Shown here: piece by piece, positions 54,749 through 63,702 of the stretch
How positions within the stretch are numbered: position 1 is the first letter of the stretch
Layout of the letters: every line of letters begins with the position of its first letter
Assembly (NCBI RefSeq): GCF_003025615.1
Contig: NZ_PYMJ01000028.1
Location: forward strand, 1 to 64,000
DNA from: Photobacterium frigidiphilum
Lineage (GTDB): Bacteria; Pseudomonadota; Gammaproteobacteria; Enterobacterales; Vibrionaceae
Length of the DNA stretch: 64,000 bases
Direction of reading: 5' to 3'
Notes under the pieces: generated by a model
Database searches by the model: none
What the model saw: the letters and a program-made list of their open reading frames with translations, nothing else
Told to the model about the DNA's origin: nothing
Translations under genes and position numbers: made by a program

Positions 54749-56304
54749 GTGATATTAGCGCTGTTGTTTCTGAAGTGAGTAAATTGAAACAACGTTTAGA
54801 TCAAGCTCAACTCTCTTACCGCGATGCTTCACTGAAGTCTCGGCGAGAAATTGTAATATTAAAACGTCTAATTACTCGCCTATCTGTTGCATGCCGAGGG
54901 TTAGATGAAGAGCTAGATACTAAGCTTACAGAGCTACGCTGTGAGCTTGAGCAACCCAAAGATATCAGCAAGCTTATTCCCCGCCTTGCAATCATAGAAA
55001 GGCTGGTGACTCGACAAGCAGGCATCACCGAAAAAGAAAACCTACGAATAGAAAATCAAATCCATCAAAGCGGCGAAACACTCAAACGTGTTCGCGGTTT
55101 ACCTGCACAACTTAAACGTGATCTGCGTAATTTACTGAACAACACATCGAGCTCACTAACCCACAGCCATCAACGTATTATTGCATTGGTTGAACTCTAT
55201 GAAAGATCGCTAAAGTTGCTTTCTGTATCCACTGAAAATGTGGAGCTTAAAGATATGTTAGATCATGACATACAGCATCAATTAACCAATGAGCTGCAAC
55301 ACCTTATCTCTGAACTCGACTTTGACGGTGAATCAGGCGATAAGCTTCTGACAATACGTAACCGTCTTTTGATTGGTGTTCCTCCGCAAGCTTTACTGGA
55401 GTTGGCACTCGAAGTGATTCGTTTAGTGTTAGATTCTACACATCAGGAGCGTCGGTCTTCACAAAAGTTTCTTGATGGGGTCAATGGTGATTTAGCCACA
55501 CTACAAAAAACGACGAATCAATATGTAGGCCAATCATCGGCACTATATGAACACCGTGGTGGACTAAATAATGAATTATCAACTATCGTTACCACGGTAA
55601 AAAAAGGGCTAAACGAGCACAAAAATCTCGAAACATGGCGCCCACAAATCACCGAGTTAACCAAAGAGCTGCAGGTACTAACAGATCGTAATCGCGCACT
55701 CGAAAAGCGCGAAAAGGCCCTTATTGAACAGCTAAGTTACAACGAAAATAAAATCACGACACTCTTTGAACAAACTCAAGACTACCGTCAGCGCTTAAAT
55801 GATCAAGAACGTAAGATGTTCCTCGATCATTTAACGAAGGTATATAACTGTGCTGCATTGAATGATCGCCTTGAACATGAATATCGTCGCTGGTTGCGTT
55901 ATCAACACCCACTGTGTGTCGCATTAATTGATATCGATAATTTTAAAGAAATTAATGATAGTTATGGCCATGTCGCGGGTGATAAGGCATTAAAAATCAT
56001 AGCCAGAACCATTCACCAATGCCTTGAAGAAACCGATTTTATTGCTCGTTATAAAAGTGATGAATTCATGATTATCATGCCTGATATTAATGAAGATAAT
56101 CGCACTAAAAATTTAAATAAAATCCGAGAAACCATCGCGCAATTACCGTTTAGATTTAAAGAACAAAATGTCAGTATAACGATTTCTATTGGCGCCACAT
56201 TATTCGAAGGTAACGATACCCCTGCCGATATTACCGAACGCACCGGTAAAGCCCTCGATAATGCCAAGAATAGTGGACGTAACCGTTTTATCTGGATTTA
56301 TTAA
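54745..56304 (+). CDS. cdgG: CdgG-like protein with degenerate GGDEF domain
   Basis: 519-aa cytoplasmic protein. Residues 1-350 are mostly helical, with a coiled coil just before the C-terminal GGDEF-fold domain (about 358-519, LDHLTKVYNCAALN, LIDIDNFKEINDSYGH). The signature is KSDEF (437-441) instead of GGDEF, and the inhibitory RxxD position reads ExxD (428-431). It is therefore unlikely to make c-di-GMP or bind it at the I-site. The start is GTG: no other start occurs before the in-frame stop at 54730. It resembles V. cholerae CdgG (VC0900) by neighbourhood and degenerate motif, from memory. Confidence 0.75.
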   Translation: MSDISAVVSEVSKLKQRLDQAQLSYRDASLKSRREIVILKRLITRLSVACRGLDEELDTKLTELRCELEQPKDISKLIPRLAIIERLVTRQAGITEKENLRIENQIHQSGETLKRVRGLPAQLKRDLRNLLNNTSSSLTHSHQRIIALVELYERSLKLLSVSTENVELKDMLDHDIQHQLTNELQHLISELDFDGESGDKLLTIRNRLLIGVPPQALLELALEVIRLVLDSTHQERRSSQKFLDGVNGDLATLQKTTNQYVGQSSALYEHRGGLNNELSTIVTTVKKGLNEHKNLETWRPQITELTKELQVLTDRNRALEKREKALIEQLSYNENKITTLFEQTQDYRQRLNDQERKMFLDHLTKVYNCAALNDRLEHEYRRWLRYQHPLCVALIDIDNFKEINDSYGHVAGDKALKIIARTIHQCLEETDFIARYKSDEFMIIMPDINEDNRTKNLNKIRETIAQLPFRFKEQNVSITISIGATLFEGNDTPADITERTGKALDNAKNSGRNRFIWIY

Positions 56305-56600
56305 GACTCTTCAGCTTTCTCTATCATTATTACTATCAATTCATTATAGACGGCAGCCTCAACTTCCTTATTCATATCTGGTAAAACGATATTTCACTGT
56401 GTATGGTGAAATAACAAGCTGATTTTAAAGAGTCTGCTACTGTTAAATATACGGATAAATAGTTAATCTAATCAATACGAATAACTCCTCAAGTTTTTCA
56501 ATTACGGATATGTCCGCCAACGTATTTATGTTTGGATACAATCAATAAATACCACAATGCTTGCGAACTATACCGTTTCATCGTAACCAGGGAGGTCACT

Positions 56601-57974
56601 ATGATTACACATATCAGTCCAGTCGGTTCTATGGAGCTACTTTCACAATTGGAAGTTGATCGCCTTAAAGCGACCGCATCAAGCGACTTATACCGTTTAT
56701 ATCGAAACTGTTCTTTAGCGGTTTTAAATTCAGGTAGCCACACTGATAATTCCAAAGAATTATTAGAAAAAAATAAAAGTTTCGATGTGCATGTAATGCG
56801 CCGTGAACGGGGCATAAAATTAGAACTGATCAATCCACCAGAACATGCCTTTGTTGATGGTCGTATCATCCGTGGTATTCAAGAACATATGTTTTCAGTA
56901 CTGCGTGATATTGTGTACGTAAACATGCATGTACAGCAACGTAACGACCTTAACTTAACCAGCGCCACCCATATTACTAACTTTGTTTTCAGTATTCTGC
57001 GTAATGCTCAAACTCTCCGCTCAGGTGAAGATCCAAACATCGTTGTATGTTGGGGAGGGCACTCAATTAACCCTATAGAGTATCAATATACGCGCGAAGT
57101 AGGTCATGAGCTGGGGTTACGAGAGTTAAATATATGTACAGGGTGCGGCCCGGGTGCCATGGAAGGGCCAATGAAAGGCGCAGCTATCGGCCATGCCAAA
57201 CAACGTTACAACCAAAGTCGCTTCCTTGGTCTCACAGAACCATCCATTATTGCTGCTGAGCCACCTAACCCTATTGTGAATGAATTAGTTATTTTCCCTG
57301 ATATCGAAAAACGTCTAGAAGGGTTTATTCGCGTGGGTCACGGTATTATCATTTTCCCAGGTGGAGCGGGTACTGCTGAAGAGTTACTGTACATTTTAGG
57401 TATTTTGATGCACCCGGATAATGCGGCACAGCCTTTACCGTTAGTCTTAACGGGGCCTAAAGAAAGTGAACCGTATTTCCGTACTCTTGATTCCTTTATA
57501 AAAGATACCCTTGGCGAACCAGCCACTCAGTACTATCAAATTATCATTGATGACCCCAAAAAAGTCGCTCAAGTAATGAAGTCAGCAATGCCTTTAATTA
57601 AAGAGCATCGGTTAGCCACTGGTGATTCATACAGCTTTAATTGGTCGTTGAAGATCCCACCAGAATTTCAACTTCCTTTCGAACCTACGCATGAATCAAT
57701 GACCAGCTTAGATTTACACCTGAATCAACGCCCAGAAAACCTTGCTGCTAACTTGCGCCGAGCATTCTCTGGTATTGTCGCAGGTAATGTAAAAGAAGAA
57801 GGCATTCGTGAAATAGAACGCAACGGGCGTTTTAAAATAAATGGTGATCTAACGTTGATGAAGCGTATGGATAAACTCCTACAAAATTTCGTCGAACAGC
57901 AGCGAATGAAATTGCCCGGCACCCAGTACGAACCCTGCTATGAAATCATGACGGCACAAGAAAACGTCAAATAA
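56601..57974 (+). CDS. ppnN: pyrimidine/purine nucleotide 5'-monophosphate nucleosidase
   Basis: Hydrolyses nucleoside monophosphates to base and ribose 5-phosphate; the E. coli homologue YgdH/PpnN is activated by (p)ppGpp. The ATG at 56601 with GGGAGG upstream gives 457 aa, close to the family length; the frame extends further upstream without support. The LOG-like core is visible: VVCWGGHSI, CTGCGPGAMEGPMKGAAIGH and the phosphate-binding IIFPGGAGTAEELLYILG. Domains flanking the core (N-terminal about 1-140, C-terminal after 370) fit the PpnN type. Confidence 0.93.
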   Translation: MITHISPVGSMELLSQLEVDRLKATASSDLYRLYRNCSLAVLNSGSHTDNSKELLEKNKSFDVHVMRRERGIKLELINPPEHAFVDGRIIRGIQEHMFSVLRDIVYVNMHVQQRNDLNLTSATHITNFVFSILRNAQTLRSGEDPNIVVCWGGHSINPIEYQYTREVGHELGLRELNICTGCGPGAMEGPMKGAAIGHAKQRYNQSRFLGLTEPSIIAAEPPNPIVNELVIFPDIEKRLEGFIRVGHGIIIFPGGAGTAEELLYILGILMHPDNAAQPLPLVLTGPKESEPYFRTLDSFIKDTLGEPATQYYQIIIDDPKKVAQVMKSAMPLIKEHRLATGDSYSFNWSLKIPPEFQLPFEPTHESMTSLDLHLNQRPENLAANLRRAFSGIVAGNVKEEGIREIERNGRFKINGDLTLMKRMDKLLQNFVEQQRMKLPGTQYEPCYEIMTAQENVK

Positions 57975-58016
57975 TCATATGTAAGGGTGACACCTTCACA
58001 TGGCTATGCGTACAAT

Positions 58017-58039
58017 AAGGGCTGAAAGGCCCTTTTTTT
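58017..58039 (+). terminator. intrinsic terminator of ppnN
   Basis: Stem AAGGGC / GCCCTT with a 6-base loop and a run of seven T, ending 21 bp before the xni ATG. Confidence 0.8.
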
Positions 58040-58059
58040 ATTCCAATAGAACTGTTGCT

Positions 58060-58836
58060 ATGACTATCCATCTTGTTGTTATTGATGCCTTAAATCTTAT
58101 TCGTCGTGTTCATGCCGCTCAACCTGGTGAACCAGACGTAAAAAATACCGCTCGTGTTTGCTGTCAGGCATTAAGCAAGATCATTAAGTTCAGCGAACCG
58201 TCTCATATTGTGGCTGTTTTTGATCATCATGGTGATGACCGAGGATGGCGAGCAAAATTATTACCGCACTATAAAGAAGGTCGTAAACCTATGCCGCCAG
58301 AACTTCAGGCTGGCATGGAAATAATTCAAGATGCTTTTATGGATCTCGGCATCGACTCTTTATTGTCTGATGGTGATGAAGCCGACGATTTAGTCGCAAC
58401 GCTTGCGCTTAAAGTCGCCTCTCGTCACCAACAGGTTACTATCATCTCAACCGACAAAGGGTATTGTCAGCTACTTAGCCCAACCCTAAGAGTGCGTGAT
58501 TATTTCCAGCAGCGTTGGTTAGACAGCCCCTTCGTTGAAAAAGAATACGGCGTGAAACCTGAACAATTGCCAGATTACTGGGGGTTGGCAGGGATAAGCT
58601 CGAGTAAAATACCGGGCATACCTGGCATTGGGCCTAAAGCTGCGCTGGAACTTTTATCGTTATATCCAGATCTTGATACCATTTTACAGGCTGAAGATTT
58701 ACCCACTAAATGGCAAAAGAAAATAACCGAGCACCGAGAATCGGCAGAAGCGAGTAAGAAAGTCGCGTCATTAAAAACCGACCTAGCGCTCGGCTTTAAC
58801 TTACAAGACATTCGCTACCTAGCACCTAGCACCTAG
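58060..58836 (+). CDS. xni: flap endonuclease Xni (ExoIX)
   Basis: 258-aa FEN-family nuclease resembling the 5'-nuclease domain of DNA polymerase I. The ATG at 58060 is chosen because the terminator of ppnN occupies the extended frame and the protein begins as expected (MTIHLVVIDALNLIRRVHAA). Acidic motifs (VVAVFDHHGDDRGWRAK, LSDGDEADDLVATLA, STDKGYCQLL) and the helix-hairpin-helix GISSSKIPGIPGIGPKAALELL are present. The last codons and stop are made of a tandem heptamer ACCTAGC, so the final residues APST may not be ancestral. The ribosome site is weak. Confidence 0.92.
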   Translation: MTIHLVVIDALNLIRRVHAAQPGEPDVKNTARVCCQALSKIIKFSEPSHIVAVFDHHGDDRGWRAKLLPHYKEGRKPMPPELQAGMEIIQDAFMDLGIDSLLSDGDEADDLVATLALKVASRHQQVTIISTDKGYCQLLSPTLRVRDYFQQRWLDSPFVEKEYGVKPEQLPDYWGLAGISSSKIPGIPGIGPKAALELLSLYPDLDTILQAEDLPTKWQKKITEHRESAEASKKVASLKTDLALGFNLQDIRYLAPST

Positions 58837-58844
58837 CACCTAGC
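58817..58844 (+). repeat. heptamer repeat ACCTAGC x4 across the xni stop
   Basis: Four perfect copies at 58817-58823, 58824-58830, 58831-58837 and 58838-58844. The stop TAG of xni lies in the third. Because 7 is not a multiple of 3, gain or loss of units shifts which TAG is read and changes the C-terminal few residues only. Confidence 0.95.
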
Positions 58845-58877
58845 AAATAATACGGGTAAGCATCGTTATCCACATAC

Positions 58878-58910
58878 AAAAAAACGCCATCAATTCGATG
58901 GCGTTTTTTA
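58878..58910 (+). terminator. intrinsic terminator between xni and rlmM
   Basis: Stem AAAAAACGCCATC / GATGGCGTTTTTT with an AATTC loop. A/T tails on both sides make it suitable for the convergent rlmM gene as well. Confidence 0.9.
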
Positions 58911-58961
58911 TGTGTTCACGGCTACATTTTACGGCGCATTATCGAGGATAACGCCCTGTGA

Positions 58962-60044
58962 TTAGTGCGGAGAACGATTATCTAAGCAACGTACATGTAC
59001 AGTTATTTCTTCACGGTCATGGTAAAGATGTTTAGCCTGTAGCTCGAACTTCATTCCATTTTTAATGAAGTATTGCTTTAGGTTTTCAATATCTTGAAGT
59101 ACTTCATCATAACGACCTTTCATTGGCAGTTTAAGGTTGAAGATAGCTTCTTTTGCCCATGCTTTAACCAGCCACTCACCCATTAAGTGAGCAACACGTG
59201 CAGGCTTTTCGATCATGTCACATACGATCCATGTTACGTTTTTACGCGCAGGTTCAAACTTAAAACCATCTACAGCGTGATATTTAACTTGGCCTGTATC
59301 CATTAGGCTTTGCGCCATTTGACCATTATCAATCGCATGCACAAACATAGAACGTTTTACTAACTGATACGTCCAACCGCCTGGGCAAGCACCCAGATCA
59401 ACGCCCCACATACCAGGTGCTAAACGTTCATCCCACTCATCGCGAGGAATAAATACATGGAAAGCTTCTTCCAGTTTTAGGGTTGAACGGCTTGGCGCAT
59501 CTGATGGGAATTTCAAACGAGGGATACCCATGAAGAACTGCGAATTATTATTTGTGTAAGAATAACCCACGAAACAACAACCCGGTGCGATAAAACAGAC
59601 GTGAAGCACTGGCTTCCACGTACTATCTTGTGCGTACAACACATCTTTCTTACGCATTGCTTGGCGAAGAGGCACGGTAAACTTACGACAGAATTTTAAT
59701 AACTCTTTCGCTTCATTTGTGTCTGGCGTTTCAATACGTAGTTCACCACAACGTGGGAAACCTTTTACAGCTTCAAGGATCGGTGAAATACGATCTTCTT
59801 GCGGTAAGTCTGTTAGCAGTTTCGTTGCTGCGAACATTTGACGTGCAAAAATTAATGAAGAAAAAGGCTGTAATTTAATGAATTTATCGGCATCACCCTG
59901 CTGATGAAATTCAAATACCACATAACCGGTATTGTTTTTCGTCCGAGGAAAACCAAATAACTCCAGTTTGTTCGCTTTATCTTGAACTTCACCGGCACAT
60001 TCTTTTTCAAAGCCTGGACGACAATACAATATAACGTGATTCAC
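58962..60044 (-). CDS. rlmM: 23S rRNA 2'-O-ribose C2498 methyltransferase
   Basis: SAM-dependent methylation of C2498 in 23S rRNA (YgdE). The 360-aa protein has an N-terminal THUMP-like region and a Rossmann methyltransferase domain. The SAM motif is visible as GVDLGACPGGWTYQL (about 219-233) and the catalytic K-D-K-E-type residues fall in MWGVDLG, WIVCDMIEKP and LKLPMKGRY. It lies in the same xni-rlmM-ygdD-gcvA neighbourhood as in E. coli. Confidence 0.95.
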   Translation of the reverse strand: MNHVILYCRPGFEKECAGEVQDKANKLELFGFPRTKNNTGYVVFEFHQQGDADKFIKLQPFSSLIFARQMFAATKLLTDLPQEDRISPILEAVKGFPRCGELRIETPDTNEAKELLKFCRKFTVPLRQAMRKKDVLYAQDSTWKPVLHVCFIAPGCCFVGYSYTNNNSQFFMGIPRLKFPSDAPSRSTLKLEEAFHVFIPRDEWDERLAPGMWGVDLGACPGGWTYQLVKRSMFVHAIDNGQMAQSLMDTGQVKYHAVDGFKFEPARKNVTWIVCDMIEKPARVAHLMGEWLVKAWAKEAIFNLKLPMKGRYDEVLQDIENLKQYFIKNGMKFELQAKHLYHDREEITVHVRCLDNRSPH

Positions 60045-60053
60045 TTTGAATCC

Positions 60054-60428
60054 TCAAGCTGAGCGCCAGGCAGCCATTGCAAGCGCTACCCAACCAATAA
60101 TAAAACAAATGCCCCCCAGCGGAGTGATGGGGCCAAACCATTTTATCCCTGTTAATGCCAGCGCATATAAGCTGCCACTAAAGAGTAAAATTCCTGCTGC
60201 AAAAAACAGGGCTGCGTATAATACCGCTTTTGTCGGCATAATGCGTGCCCATAATCCACATCCGAGCAAAGCAAGTGTATGCCAAGCTTGATATTGCACG
60301 CCGGTATTAAACACGTCGAGTAAATATGGCGGCAATTGCGATTTCAATCCGTGCGCGGCAAATGCACCAAGAGCTACCATCACCACACCACTTAAGGCTG
60401 CGAAAAGTAAGATGTTTCTAGAGTGCAC
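60054..60428 (-). CDS. ygdD: DUF423 membrane protein YgdD
   Basis: 124-aa inner-membrane protein of unknown function with four predicted membrane segments. The family start is present (LFAALSGVVMVALGAFAAHGLK) followed by FNTGVQYQAWHTLALL. The start is a GTG with AGGAG seven bases ahead, lying inside the end of the upstream hydrolase gene (11-bp overlap), which implies coupling. In E. coli ygdD lies between gcvA and rlmM. Confidence 0.9.
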   Translation of the reverse strand: MHSRNILLFAALSGVVMVALGAFAAHGLKSQLPPYLLDVFNTGVQYQAWHTLALLGCGLWARIMPTKAVLYAALFFAAGILLFSGSLYALALTGIKWFGPITPLGGICFIIGWVALAMAAWRSA

Positions 60429-61128
60429 TCACGCTCTCCTTAATAAAACCAACCAAATATTTCACCGTCTTTTCTCGGTTTTCTTGCTCGGTATAACCTG
60501 ATTTTTTTCTCGGTTTTAAACTATGATCGCCATCAGGTAAAAATTTCACCGAAACCGAATCAGCATACTGCCAACCTTCAACTTCTGGGCGCGTACCAAA
60601 CGTATCACGCTCACCTTGCAGAATTAATGTTGGTAAAGTGGCAACCTTTAAATGCTCCCCTCGAAAATTTTCTGGTTTTCCCGGCGGGTGAAAAGGAAAA
60701 CCTAAACACGCAACACCCTGTACTTTCGCCGCACAATTTTCGACATCTGGCGATTCATTAGCAACATCACTCACAATCAAGCTCGCCATACGCCCGCCCA
60801 TCGATTTACCACCAATCACTAATTTACCATCAGCGAATTGATCAATGTGATGCTGCAGATCGAGTAACAGCTTAGGTTGACGATCAGGTGGGCGTTTTTT
60901 ACCGTCTTCCTGACGTTTAATCATGTAAGGAAAGTTAAAACGAATTACCCGAATGCTATGCGCGGCAATACCTTGAGCAATTGCCGTCATAAACTCATGA
61001 TCCATGCCGGCCCCTGCGCCATGGGCAAACAGAAACGTCGCTATTGCCTCTTCATCACATTTAGGGCCATCCACAAGGTAGGTAGGCAATGCAGGCTTCT
61101 CGTTAGCTTCTACATCAGAATTAAGCAT
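60418..61128 (-). CDS. alpha/beta hydrolase, KANL3/Tex30-like family
   Basis: 236-aa cytoplasmic predicted hydrolase of unknown substrate. The oxyanion region FLFAHGAGAGMDHEF, nucleophile elbow GGKSMGGRMAS (Ser in GxSxGG), an acid in LILQGERDTFG and a late His in LPDGDHSLKP complete a likely Ser-Asp-His triad. The ATG at 61128 overlaps the gcvA stop by eight bases; the frame open to 61176 lies within gcvA. This gene is inserted between gcvA and ygdD relative to E. coli. Confidence 0.82.
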   Translation of the reverse strand: MLNSDVEANEKPALPTYLVDGPKCDEEAIATFLFAHGAGAGMDHEFMTAIAQGIAAHSIRVIRFNFPYMIKRQEDGKKRPPDRQPKLLLDLQHHIDQFADGKLVIGGKSMGGRMASLIVSDVANESPDVENCAAKVQGVACLGFPFHPPGKPENFRGEHLKVATLPTLILQGERDTFGTRPEVEGWQYADSVSVKFLPDGDHSLKPRKKSGYTEQENREKTVKYLVGFIKESVSAL

Positions 61129-62029
61129 CCGTAATATCTTCCTGTTCTCTTGCCGCTTTTGCCAACACCCAATCACGGAAGGCTTGAATACGGCCAGTTT
61201 CAGCTTGTCGCTCCTGACAAACTAAATAAAACGCATTTTTACTCATTAATATTTCATCAAACGGACACACTAAGCGACCAGCATCTAATTCAGGCTGAGC
61301 AAGCACATTATTGCCTAATGCAATTCCCTGCCCATGTACAGCCGCCTGTAATACCATGGTGGAGTGGCTAAAGATCGGGCCTTGATTTACATTGATGTCA
61401 CTCAGCTCATAGTGACGAACATAGTTTTTCCATTCTTTCCGCGACGTATCGTGTAAGAGAGTATGTAATTTTAAATCACTTAAGGTGCGTAACGGTTTAA
61501 TGCCAGCGAGTAACATCGGTGAGCAAACTGGTAATAAATATTCTTGATACAGCTTGTCGGCACGCAGTCCTGTCCAATTACCACGACCATAATAAATCGC
61601 GACATCGACATCATCCGTTAACGATCCCTCATCTAAATCAACCGCCTTAATACGCACATCAATCTCAGGATGTTGCTCATTAAAATCAGCTAAACGAGGC
61701 ACCAACCATTGAATCGCAAAACTAGGAGGTAAACTAATGGTTAACGCACCTTTCGCCCCCCTTTCTAGCACTTTATCTGTAGCTTCAGATATCGCTGAAA
61801 AAACATCTTTTATATCGAGAAAGTAACTTTGCCCCTCTTCTGTCAGCAACAATGAACGGTTGCGACGACGGAATAATTTAAGCCCAAGAAATTCTTCAAG
61901 CGCTTTAATTTGGTGGCTTACAGCAGCTTGTGTGACAAATAATTCTTCCGCTGCTCGCGTAAAACTTAAGTGCCGTGCGGCTGCTTCAAAAACCTTCAAT
62001 GAGTTAAGCGGTGGTAATCGTCTAGACAT
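61121..62029 (-). CDS. gcvA: glycine cleavage system regulator GcvA (LysR family)
   Basis: 302-aa LysR-type regulator. The N-terminal winged helix-turn-helix is LSFTRAAEELFVTQAAVSHQIKALEEFLG (about 21-49), followed by a substrate-binding domain (about 92-295). The N-terminus RRLPPLNSLKVFEAAARHLSF is that of GcvA. The divergent GcvB small RNA, which GcvA activates in E. coli, lies immediately upstream, supporting the assignment. A CTAAT motif typical of GcvA sites (reverse strand, 62052-62056) lies in the shared region. Confidence 0.92.
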   Translation of the reverse strand: MSRRLPPLNSLKVFEAAARHLSFTRAAEELFVTQAAVSHQIKALEEFLGLKLFRRRNRSLLLTEEGQSYFLDIKDVFSAISEATDKVLERGAKGALTISLPPSFAIQWLVPRLADFNEQHPEIDVRIKAVDLDEGSLTDDVDVAIYYGRGNWTGLRADKLYQEYLLPVCSPMLLAGIKPLRTLSDLKLHTLLHDTSRKEWKNYVRHYELSDINVNQGPIFSHSTMVLQAAVHGQGIALGNNVLAQPELDAGRLVCPFDEILMSKNAFYLVCQERQAETGRIQAFRDWVLAKAAREQEDITDA

Positions 62030-62089
62030 AGTTTTCCGATGCTGGCTGATGCATTAGTTTTTTTAATGGTGAGTATTATAAATTGTCCA

Positions 62090-62118
62090 TTGTTCAAGAG
62101 CTACATAAACCCTATGAT
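62090..62118 (+). promoter_or_regulatory. gcvB promoter
   Basis: -35 TTGTTC (62090-62095), 17-bp spacer, -10 TATGAT (62113-62118). Initiation is expected near 62125. The CTAAT motif at 62052-62056, read on the opposite strand, is about 70 bp upstream of that start and could be a GcvA site. Confidence 0.75.
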
Positions 62119-62124
62119 TCATGT

Positions 62125-62316
62125 CGCAACGTAGGCTTAAGCGTCTGATATTCTGCCCTCTGGCATTATCGGTTAAGTCAATGTTGCGATGTTGTGTTTG
62201 CATATTGTCCGAGTTGTGTCGGACAGGTAGTGAATCTACCATTTACTTCTTTTTTGTTTGACCTGTCTGTCAAAGTTTGATTCTTAGCACTGCGCCCCAA
62301 CGCAGTGCTTTTTTTT
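62125..62316 (+). ncRNA. gcvB: GcvB small regulatory RNA
   Basis: About 192-nt Hfq-dependent RNA that represses amino-acid and peptide uptake mRNAs in enterobacteria. Its identity comes from position (divergent from gcvA, before csdA) and sequence: the G/U-rich R1 seed region TTGCGATGTTGTGTTTGC, a second stem GTCCGA / TCGGAC, the conserved CCTGTCTGTC, and a terminator AGCACTGCG / CGCAGTGCT (62286-62309) with eight T. These match the order of elements in E. coli GcvB as I remember it. The 5' end is inferred from the promoter and is uncertain by some bases. Confidence 0.9.
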
Positions 62317-62467
62317 ATCTGTACCTTTCTTATCGGCAAAACACACGCCCTGTAAGTATAATTACTCAAAGAATAGAGAAATTATTTAAGGAATAGGGAT
62401 ATCTACTTGCCCTTGCCGTAAATAATTAGCATGATCGCTCCCTTAAATTTACGCAATGTGACTCACC

Positions 62468-63688
62468 ATGACTGCTCAATTCGATATCAATCAAGTTTAT
62501 CAACAGTTTCCAGCCTTACAACAAAACTGTAATGGCCAGCCGCTTGTCTATCTCGATAGTGCAGCAACGGCACAAAAACCACTCGTGGTTATTGAAACGA
62601 TCCAGCAGTATTACAGTGGTCACAATGCTAACGTTCACCGTGGCAGTCATAGCCTAACAGCATCCGCGACTGCAAAATTTGAACAAGCTCGCCAAACCGT
62701 TCAACAATTTATTCATGCTCAACATAGTTGTGAGATCATTTGGACCCGTGGCGCGACAGAAGCGTTAAATCTTATCGCCCAGACATATGCTCGCCAAACG
62801 TTACAACCGGGTGATGAAATTTTAGTCAGTGAACTAGAACACCACGCGAACATAGTGCCTTGGCAAATCGTCGCCGAGCAAACGGGCGCAAACGTGGTTA
62901 AAATACCCATGCTTCCCGATTGCACGCTAGACATGGATGCATTCCACCAGCTATTAACCAATAAAACCAAAATTGTCGCAATTGCCCATATCACCAATGT
63001 GACAGGCACGCGTAACCCTATCGAAGCAATAACGACTGCTGCCCATTATTACAATGCGGTTGTTGTTGTTGATGGTGCTCAAGGTATTGTTCATGAGGCG
63101 GTAGATGTTCAAACGCTGGATGCCGACTTTTATGTTTTTTCTGGGCATAAACTCTATGCACCTGCGGGTATAGGTGTACTTTATGGCAAGAAAGCACTGC
63201 TCGAGGCGATGCCTCCTTGGCACGGTGGTGGCAAGATGGTTGAGAAAGTATCATTCTCTGGTACTACATTTTCAGCCTTGCCTGGTAAATTTGAAGCTGG
63301 CACCCCTAATGTCGCCGGTAGCCTTGCATTAGCGACAGCCATTGAATGGTTAGAAAGCTTAGATCGTCATGGTGCCGAAAAGCACATTGCACAGCTTCGT
63401 CAAAAAGCCATTGAGGGTATTCGCGAAATTGATGATTTACGTATCATCGGCCTGCAAGAGCATGCGAGTTTATTTTCATTTGTAGTTGATGGCGTACACC
63501 ACCAAGATATTGCTACCCTACTCGACCAACAAGGCATAGCATTACGAGCTGGGCATCATTGTGCTCATCCGATGCTTGATGCATTAGGATTAACGGGAAC
63601 GTTGCGCGTATCATTGGCCCTATACAACACAGAACAAGACGTCGAGCGCTTTATTGCTGCGCTCCATAAAGCCTGTAGTTTGCTGTAA
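62468..63688 (+). CDS. csdA: cysteine desulfurase CsdA
   Basis: PLP enzyme, class V aminotransferase fold, that takes sulfur from cysteine and passes it to CsdE. The 406-aa protein has YLDSAATAQKP at the N-terminus, HHANIVPW (about 124-131), the lysine-containing FVFSGHKLYAPAGIGVLYG (Schiff-base Lys) and the catalytic-Cys loop RAGHHCAHPML (about 356-366). It resembles group II SufS/CsdA. Its neighbour is csdE rather than suf genes, so CsdA is the better name. Confidence 0.94.
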   Translation: MTAQFDINQVYQQFPALQQNCNGQPLVYLDSAATAQKPLVVIETIQQYYSGHNANVHRGSHSLTASATAKFEQARQTVQQFIHAQHSCEIIWTRGATEALNLIAQTYARQTLQPGDEILVSELEHHANIVPWQIVAEQTGANVVKIPMLPDCTLDMDAFHQLLTNKTKIVAIAHITNVTGTRNPIEAITTAAHYYNAVVVVDGAQGIVHEAVDVQTLDADFYVFSGHKLYAPAGIGVLYGKKALLEAMPPWHGGGKMVEKVSFSGTTFSALPGKFEAGTPNVAGSLALATAIEWLESLDRHGAEKHIAQLRQKAIEGIREIDDLRIIGLQEHASLFSFVVDGVHHQDIATLLDQQGIALRAGHHCAHPMLDALGLTGTLRVSLALYNTEQDVERFIAALHKACSLL

Positions 63689-63702
63689 AAAGAGAGAAAA
63701 TC

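Noticed and set aside
58000..58060. Extended N-terminus of xni
   Set aside because: The extension is the ppnN terminator hairpin and T-run read as codons. The family N-terminus begins at 58060.
62178..62369. Leftward 63-codon frame between gcvA and csdA
   Set aside because: It lies antisense across the GcvB RNA and its terminator, without a ribosome site or similarity.
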